A DNA stretch of 27,592 nt, taken from the NCBI GenBank assembly GCA_036394195.1, contig DASWFO010000144.1:1-27592 (forward strand). Direction: 5' to 3'. The notes beneath the pieces are model-generated. The model was not told where the DNA came from. It did no database searches and saw only the letters and a program-made list of their open reading frames with translations. Positions within the stretch are counted from its first letter, which is position 1. Each line of letters begins with the position of its first letter. The position numbers and the translations under genes were made by a program. Origin of the DNA: DATJPD01 sp036394195. GTDB lineage: Bacteria; Pseudomonadota; Alphaproteobacteria; CACIAM-22H2. Positions 23,812-27,592 of this stretch are shown here, in pieces.

Positions 23812-24126
23812 CGGTTCTGGATTGGGGTTGGGGCAGGGGGAAGCCGCAGAGGGCGGCGGCGGTGATATCCGGCCGGATTATCCGCCAGCACCCGAACCGG
23901 GCTCGAATCCCCAAAAGCGGCTTGCGACGCTTATGATTTCGGAGTGGGCGGTCTGGCGCCCGTGAACCGGTGCGCCGTGGGGCTTGCCGTACCGTTCTCG
24001 GCTCCCCTCTACCTAAGATGTAGCGAACGCCACCCCGCAAGTCAACTGAATGCGCATCGCCCCGAGGCTGAAGTTGCTCAACTCGCACGCGAATTTCCGC
24101 ACTGCGGCAAAACCGCAAAGGGGTGC
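23812..24126. other. 315-bp intergenic region upstream of rho
   Basis: On the minus strand it holds a predicted promoter (24017-24045) and so a rho leader of about 200 bases. Rho genes often have long, attenuated leaders for autoregulation. No ribosome site stands out before the ATG and no leader peptide was identified. No plus-strand gene was seen. Confidence 0.5.
24017..24045 (-). promoter_or_regulatory. Possible rho promoter
   Basis: On the minus strand, -35 TTGACT (24045-24040), 17-base spacer, -10 TACATC (24022-24017). The -35 matches five of six, the -10 three of six. Confidence 0.45.
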
Positions 24127-24570
24127 TCAGAACGGCCGGACGATCACCATGATCACGGCCACGATCAACAGCACGGTCGGGATCTCGTTCGCGATCCGGT
24201 AGAACCGCGCCGGCCGGCGGTTGCGGTCCGCCGCGAAATCCTTCTGCCAGCGCGCGAACAGCTGGTGCAGCACGCTCAGCAGCACGACCGCGGCCAGCTT
24301 AACGTGCAGCCAGCCCTGGTGCCAGTCCTGGACCAGCAGCAGGAGGCCGCCGAACACCCAGACCGCCACAAACGCGGGATTCATGATGGCGCGCAGAAGC
24401 CGCCGCTCCATGACCTTCAGGGTCTCCGACAGCTCCGATCCCGGTGCCGCGGCGCAATGGTAGACGAACAGCCGCGGCAGATAGAGCAGCCCGGCCAACC
24501 AGGCGATGACCGCGATGACGTGCAGGGCCTTGATCCACGCAAACCAGTGCTGCACGAAGTCCTGCACCAT
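24127..24570 (-). CDS. hemJ: HemJ protoporphyrinogen IX oxidase
   Basis: 147 aa from the ATG at 24568-24570; a further in-frame start at 24594 adds residues not typical of the family. Four membrane helices. Family residues are H17 (WIKALHVIAVIAWLAGLLYL), P32-R33, the second helix MNPAFVAVWVFGGLLLL, K91 in WLHVKLAAV, and RIANEIPTV near the end (R125, N128, E129, P131). HemJ is the heme-dependent oxidase that replaces HemG/HemY in many alphaproteobacteria. An FNR-type box is centred 41.5 bases upstream of about 24600, so expression may rise with low oxygen. Adjacent to rho as in relatives; divergent from feoA. Confidence 0.92.
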   Translation of the reverse strand: MVQDFVQHWFAWIKALHVIAVIAWLAGLLYLPRLFVYHCAAAPGSELSETLKVMERRLLRAIMNPAFVAVWVFGGLLLLVQDWHQGWLHVKLAAVVLLSVLHQLFARWQKDFAADRNRRPARFYRIANEIPTVLLIVAVIMVIVRPF

Positions 24571-24634
24571 GGGACGGGTTGTACCCCCGCCCACGCCCGC
24601 CGGCTAGGCTATTGGAATCAGACGCGGAACAGAA

Positions 24635-24648
24635 TTGATCCAGATCAA
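24635..24648 (-). promoter_or_regulatory. FNR/FixK (CRP-FNR family) binding site, hemJ side
   Basis: TTGATCCAGATCAA, the same 14-mer as at 6269-6282. Class II spacing fits a -10-like TAGCCT (24611-24606, three of six) for hemJ. No matching -10 is found in the feoA direction. Confidence 0.78.
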
Positions 24649-24718
24649 AGAGGGGCGCTCGCCAGTGGGTCGGGGTCCGGGCCGTCCGGGCGCAGAAAGG
24701 ACCCTGTGGATAGCCCTT

Positions 24719-24732
24719 GCAAAGATCTTTGC
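24719..24732. repeat. 14-bp palindrome upstream of feoA
   Basis: GCAAAGATCTTTGC, perfect. It abuts the Fur-like sequence at 24731-24749 and may be part of a compound iron or stress operator. Confidence 0.45.
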
Positions 24733-24749
24733 GAATAATTATTAATTGC
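24731..24749 (+). promoter_or_regulatory. Fur-like box and AT-rich promoter of feoA
   Basis: GCGAATAATTATTAATTGC is a 19-bp 9-1-9 inverted repeat with seven of nine pairs symmetric, similar to alphaproteobacterial Fur sites (GCGAATAATT...). It lies six bases before TATATA (24755-24760), a -10 candidate, so bound Fur would block transcription. Irr or RirA sites cannot be excluded. Confidence 0.6.
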
Positions 24750-24754
24750 GGCGG

Positions 24755-24760
24755 TATATA
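24755..24760 (+). promoter_or_regulatory. Possible -10 element of the feoAB promoter
   Basis: TATATA, four of six to TATAAT, 50 bases before the GTG of feoA. No good -35 at the usual distance; a TTGCGA is 20 bases upstream. Confidence 0.4.
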
Positions 24761-24809
24761 GGGCGACGGCTTGGACCAGTGCCGAAGGTTTCGGCGGGAG
24801 TTCGGTTAA

Positions 24810-25100
24810 GTGCCTGATTCGACGACGATCCGTACTGTCTCTTTGAGCGACGCCGACAAAGGCTTCCGCGGCCGCGTGGTGCGTGTGGGTGTCGTGGTTG
24901 TCCCCGGCGGTACCGTGGCGCCCCATCTGCTCGAGCTGGAGCGGCGGTTGGTCGAGATGGGCTTCGTCGAGGGTGCGGAGGTCCATCTTCTGCACGAAGG
25001 CTTCCTCGGCGGCGATCCGATCGCGGTCCGCGTCGACGACACCACGGTCGCGGTCCGCCGCCGCGACGCGCGCATGGTTCTCGTCGACCCAGAGGAGTGA
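24810..25100 (+). CDS. feoA: FeoA ferrous iron transport accessory protein
   Basis: 96 aa starting at GTG (24810) with GGGAG ten bases upstream. SH3-like beta-barrel family: RVVRVGVVVVPGGTVAPHLL, LERRLVEMGFVEGAEVHLLH, DPIAVRVDDTTVAVRRRDAR. It is thought to regulate FeoB at the inner membrane. The first 20 residues (MPDSTTIRTVSLSDADKGFR) are longer than in many FeoA proteins. It overlaps or is 14 bp before feoB, depending on which feoB start is used. Divergent from hemJ, with a Fur-like site between. Confidence 0.9.
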   Translation: MPDSTTIRTVSLSDADKGFRGRVVRVGVVVVPGGTVAPHLLELERRLVEMGFVEGAEVHLLHEGFLGGDPIAVRVDDTTVAVRRRDARMVLVDPEE

Positions 25101-25114
25101 GCGGCGGCACCACG

Positions 25115-26989
25115 ATGTCGGCCACCGCCACCGCGTCTCCGGTCATCGCGCTCGTCGGCTGCCCCAATTGCGGCAAGACGGCACTGTTTAACGCGCTGAC
25201 CGGCAGCCGCCAGAAAGTCGCGAACTATCCCGGTGTCACCGTCGAGCGTAAAGCCGGCGCGTTCACCACTACGGCCGGGCGGCGGGTGCAGGTGCTCGAT
25301 CTGCCGGGCACATACTCGCTGCGCGCCCGCAGTCCCGACGAGGCCGTGACGCGCGACGTCGTCCTCGGCCGGCTGAAAGGCGAAGCGGCACCCGATGCGC
25401 TGGTCGTCGTCGCCGACGCCACCAATCTGCGGCTCGCGCTGCGCTTGGTGCTCGAGCTGAAGCTCACCGGCCGGCGACTTATTCTTGCCGTCAACATGAT
25501 CGACATCGCGCGGCGGCGCGGCGCCGAGATCGATCTCAAACAGCTCGAAGCCGCCCTCGGCGTACCGGTCGTTTCCACCGTCGCGGTGCGCAAGGGCGGC
25601 ATCGCCGACCTGCTGAGCCGGCTCGACACGGTGATCGACCGCACCTCCGATGCCCCGGCCGACTGCCAGTGGCACGAACCGAACGCCGCCGAGCTCCGCG
25701 CCGCCCATGGGGCCGCGGACCGCATCCTGACGCTCTGCCTGTGGCGGCCGGCGGATGAGAGCCTCACCGGCCGGATCGACAGCGTCCTTCTACATCCGCT
25801 CGCTGGAATCGCGATTCTGCTCGCGGTCCTGTTCCTGATCTTCCAGGCGGTGTTCGCCTGGGCCCAGCCGGTCATGGACCTGATCAAGAGCGGCTTCGAC
25901 GCCCTGGCGGCGTTCGTGGACGCCGTTCTGCCGCACGGCATGCTCCACAGCCTGGTCACCGACGGCGTCATCTCCGGTGTCGGCAGCGTGCTGGTGTTCC
26001 TGCCGCAGATCCTGCTGCTGTTCTTTTTCATCATTCTGCTCGAGGATTCGGGCTACATGGCCCGCGCCGCGTTCCTGATGGATCGCATCATGGGCGGTGC
26101 CGGCCTGCACGGCCGCGCCTTCATCCCGCTGCTTTCGAGCTTCGCCTGCGCCATTCCCGGCATCATGGCGACGCGGGTGATCGATCAGCGCCGCGACCGG
26201 CTCACCACCATCCTGGTGGCGCCACTGATGACCTGCTCGGCGCGCATTCCCGTCTACACGCTGATCATCTCGGCGTTTGTTCCGGCGCGCAGGGTGTGGG
26301 GCGGGCTGCAGCTTCAAGGCCTGGTCATGTTCGGGCTGTACGCGACCGGCATCGTGAGCGCGCTCGCCGTGGCCGCCGTGCTGAAGCGCATCGTCTGGCG
26401 CCACGAGCCTGAGCCGTTCCTGATGGAGCTGCCGTCCTATAAATGGCCGAGCCTGCGCAACGTCGTGCTGGGTCTCTGGCAGCGCGCGATCATCTTCCTG
26501 CGCCGCGCCGGCACGGTGATCTTCTCGATGATGCTGGTGATCTGGTTCCTGTCCTCGGTACCTGGTGCTCCGGCCGATGCCACCGAGCCGGCCATCAACT
26601 ACTCGATCGCCGGCGTGATCGGACATTGGCTGGCCCCGGCCCTGGCGCCGATCGGCTTCAACTGGCAGATCGCGATCGCGCTCATCCCGGGCCTGGCCGC
26701 CCGCGAAGTCATGGTCGCGGCACTCGGCACCGTCTATGCGATCGCCGATCAAGGGGTCGAGATCCACTCGGCCCTGGGCCCGATCCTGGCCGCCGATTGG
26801 AGCCTCGCCACGGCGATGGCGGTTCTGGCCTGGTACGTGTTCGCGCCGCAATGCGCATCCACCCTTGCGGTGATCAAGCGCGAGACGAACTCCTGGGTGT
26901 GGCCGGTGGTCACGTTCCTCTACATGATCACCCTGGCCTATGTGGCGGCGTTCACCACCTATCGGATCGCCGGCGCCCTCTTCGGCTAA
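25115..26989 (+). CDS. feoB: FeoB ferrous iron transporter
   Basis: 624 aa from ATG 25115. A GTG at 25097 that overlaps the feoA stop (GTGA) would add six residues. N-terminal GTPase: G1 GCPNCGKT (residues 15-22; the usual second residue is Asn), G2 GVTVERKAG, G3 DLPGTYSL, G4 NMID. The membrane part has two gate motifs: CAIPGIMATRVIDQRRDRLT then MTCSARIPVYTLI, and PGLAAREVMVAALGTVY. It is shorter than E. coli FeoB (773 aa) at the C-terminus, as in many alphaproteobacteria. It imports Fe2+, favoured at low oxygen. Its stop codon overlaps the hemH stop by four bases. Confidence 0.96.
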   Translation: MSATATASPVIALVGCPNCGKTALFNALTGSRQKVANYPGVTVERKAGAFTTTAGRRVQVLDLPGTYSLRARSPDEAVTRDVVLGRLKGEAAPDALVVVADATNLRLALRLVLELKLTGRRLILAVNMIDIARRRGAEIDLKQLEAALGVPVVSTVAVRKGGIADLLSRLDTVIDRTSDAPADCQWHEPNAAELRAAHGAADRILTLCLWRPADESLTGRIDSVLLHPLAGIAILLAVLFLIFQAVFAWAQPVMDLIKSGFDALAAFVDAVLPHGMLHSLVTDGVISGVGSVLVFLPQILLLFFFIILLEDSGYMARAAFLMDRIMGGAGLHGRAFIPLLSSFACAIPGIMATRVIDQRRDRLTTILVAPLMTCSARIPVYTLIISAFVPARRVWGGLQLQGLVMFGLYATGIVSALAVAAVLKRIVWRHEPEPFLMELPSYKWPSLRNVVLGLWQRAIIFLRRAGTVIFSMMLVIWFLSSVPGAPADATEPAINYSIAGVIGHWLAPALAPIGFNWQIAIALIPGLAAREVMVAALGTVYAIADQGVEIHSALGPILAADWSLATAMAVLAWYVFAPQCASTLAVIKRETNSWVWPVVTFLYMITLAYVAAFTTYRIAGALFG

Positions 26990-27592
26990 CCGCTCGCGGC
27001 CATCGCGCACCGGCGGCTCGCCGGCGGGCACAGGCGCACCCCACCGTCGGCTGCCGCGGTGGCCGGACGTTTCAGCGCCTCGCGCACCAGCCGCGCCAGG
27101 CCGGCGATGAACTTCGGATCGGTGCCGACCGTCGGCACCCGTTCGTAGACCGGCACGCCGGCCTTCCGTGCATGGTCACGATACGTGACGTCGAGCTCGA
27201 TCAGCGTCTCCGAATGCTCGGACACGAACGCGATCGGCGCCACGACCAGCGGCACGCCATCGGCGCCGGCGCGTGCGATCTCCTGCTCGGCATACGGCCC
27301 CAGCCATTCCAGCGGCCCGACCCGGCTCTGGTAGCAGATCCGCCAGTCGAGCTTAGGGATTGCCAGCGCCTGCACGACCGCAGCCGCCGTCATCTCGACC
27401 TGCGCCTGATACGGATCGCCCCGCTCGACCATTTTCTTCGGCAGCCCATGAGCGGAGAACAACAGCCGCGGCGGCTTGTTCGGCACCGCGGCCGCGGTCC
27501 GCTCGTAGGCCGGGCGGATCAGGGCGGCCACGGCGGCGACGAAGCCGGGTTCGGCCGGATAGCAGCAGACGGCGCGACTATGCGCCTTGATG
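26986..27592 (-). CDS. hemH: Ferrochelatase (HemH), C-terminal part
   Basis: Partial: the gene enters from the right edge, and about 201 residues plus the stop are visible. The catalytic His is in LLFSAHGLPKKMVERGDPY, and the metal-site Glu region is SEHSETLIELD. WRICYQSRVGPLEWLGPYAE and RVPTVGTDPKFIAGLARLV are also family signatures. The first codons in view read IKAHSRAVCCYPAEPGFVAA, so the frame continues out of the window. It inserts Fe2+ into protoporphyrin IX, the last step of heme synthesis after HemJ. The stop TAG (26988-26986) overlaps the feoB stop. The tail after ALKRP is a non-conserved Ala/Arg/Cys-rich end. Confidence 0.95.
   Translation of the reverse strand, partial: IKAHSRAVCCYPAEPGFVAAVAALIRPAYERTAAAVPNKPPRLLFSAHGLPKKMVERGDPYQAQVEMTAAAVVQALAIPKLDWRICYQSRVGPLEWLGPYAEQEIARAGADGVPLVVAPIAFVSEHSETLIELDVTYRDHARKAGVPVYERVPTVGTDPKFIAGLARLVREALKRPATAAADGGVRLCPPASRRCAMAASG

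Noticed and set aside
24705..24760. DnaA-box-like TGTGGATAG beside AT-rich DNA, as in an origin
   Set aside because: Only one box with one mismatch, and the AT-rich part is better explained as the feoAB promoter and Fur-like site. No cluster of boxes; the origin is expected to the right of hemH.

Overview
This is a GC-rich alphaproteobacterial chromosome segment. MnmE, MnmG, Rho, HemJ and HemH resemble alphaproteobacterial versions, and several small proteins (DUF2852-, DUF6489- and DUF6675-like) are mostly known from that class. No genus is assigned. In many alphaproteobacteria the order near the replication origin is hemE-hemH-hemJ-rho-mnmE-mnmG-(rsmG-parA-parB). The same backbone is visible here on the minus strand: partial hemH at the right edge, then hemJ, rho, mnmE and the first 26 codons of mnmG at the left edge. 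A perfect parS-type palindrome lies 42 bp upstream of mnmG. The window is therefore probably origin-proximal, with accessory DNA inserted into the conserved backbone.

Layout from left to right. At 1-230 are the mnmG start, parS and a terminator. From 230 to 2710 are small proteins and a secreted protein made of two tandem repeats. From 2744 to 5231 is a minus-strand MarR regulator with Rieske oxygenase alpha and beta subunits. From 5475 to 6582 are a proline-rich exported protein and two very small proteins, one behind a consensus FNR/FixK box. mnmE occupies 6613-7977. A vapBC module (8096-8775) is divergent from mnmE. From 8854 to 12708 is a minus-strand run of six genes: DUF2852-like, TetR, alpha/beta hydrolase, DUF6675-like, 2OG-Fe(II) oxygenase and DUF6489-like. 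From 12904 to 14976 is a DUF255 thioredoxin-like protein. At 14976-15809 a second vapBC pair is bracketed by two identical 50-bp copies of the 3' end of the DUF255 gene. From 15859 to 17560 are a dienelactone hydrolase and a quinone oxidoreductase. From 17880 to 22255 are two tandem chemoreceptors, each followed by a related structured intergenic block. rho occupies 22504-23811 and hemJ 24127-24570. feoA and feoB (24810-26989) lie behind a possible Fur box, and hemH converges on feoB with a 4-nt overlap.

Functionally, the right end combines heme synthesis (hemJ, hemH) with ferrous iron uptake (feoAB), and carries FNR-like and Fur-like sites. The left end concerns tRNA modification and chromosome partitioning. 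The centre is accessory. The most notable signals are the 50-bp-flanked vapBC insertion, the parS site, two identical FNR boxes (one placed so as to predict a nearly leaderless mRNA for a 51-residue protein), a 33-bp palindromic operator between tetR and the DUF2852 gene, and the duplicated RNA-like blocks behind the two chemoreceptors.
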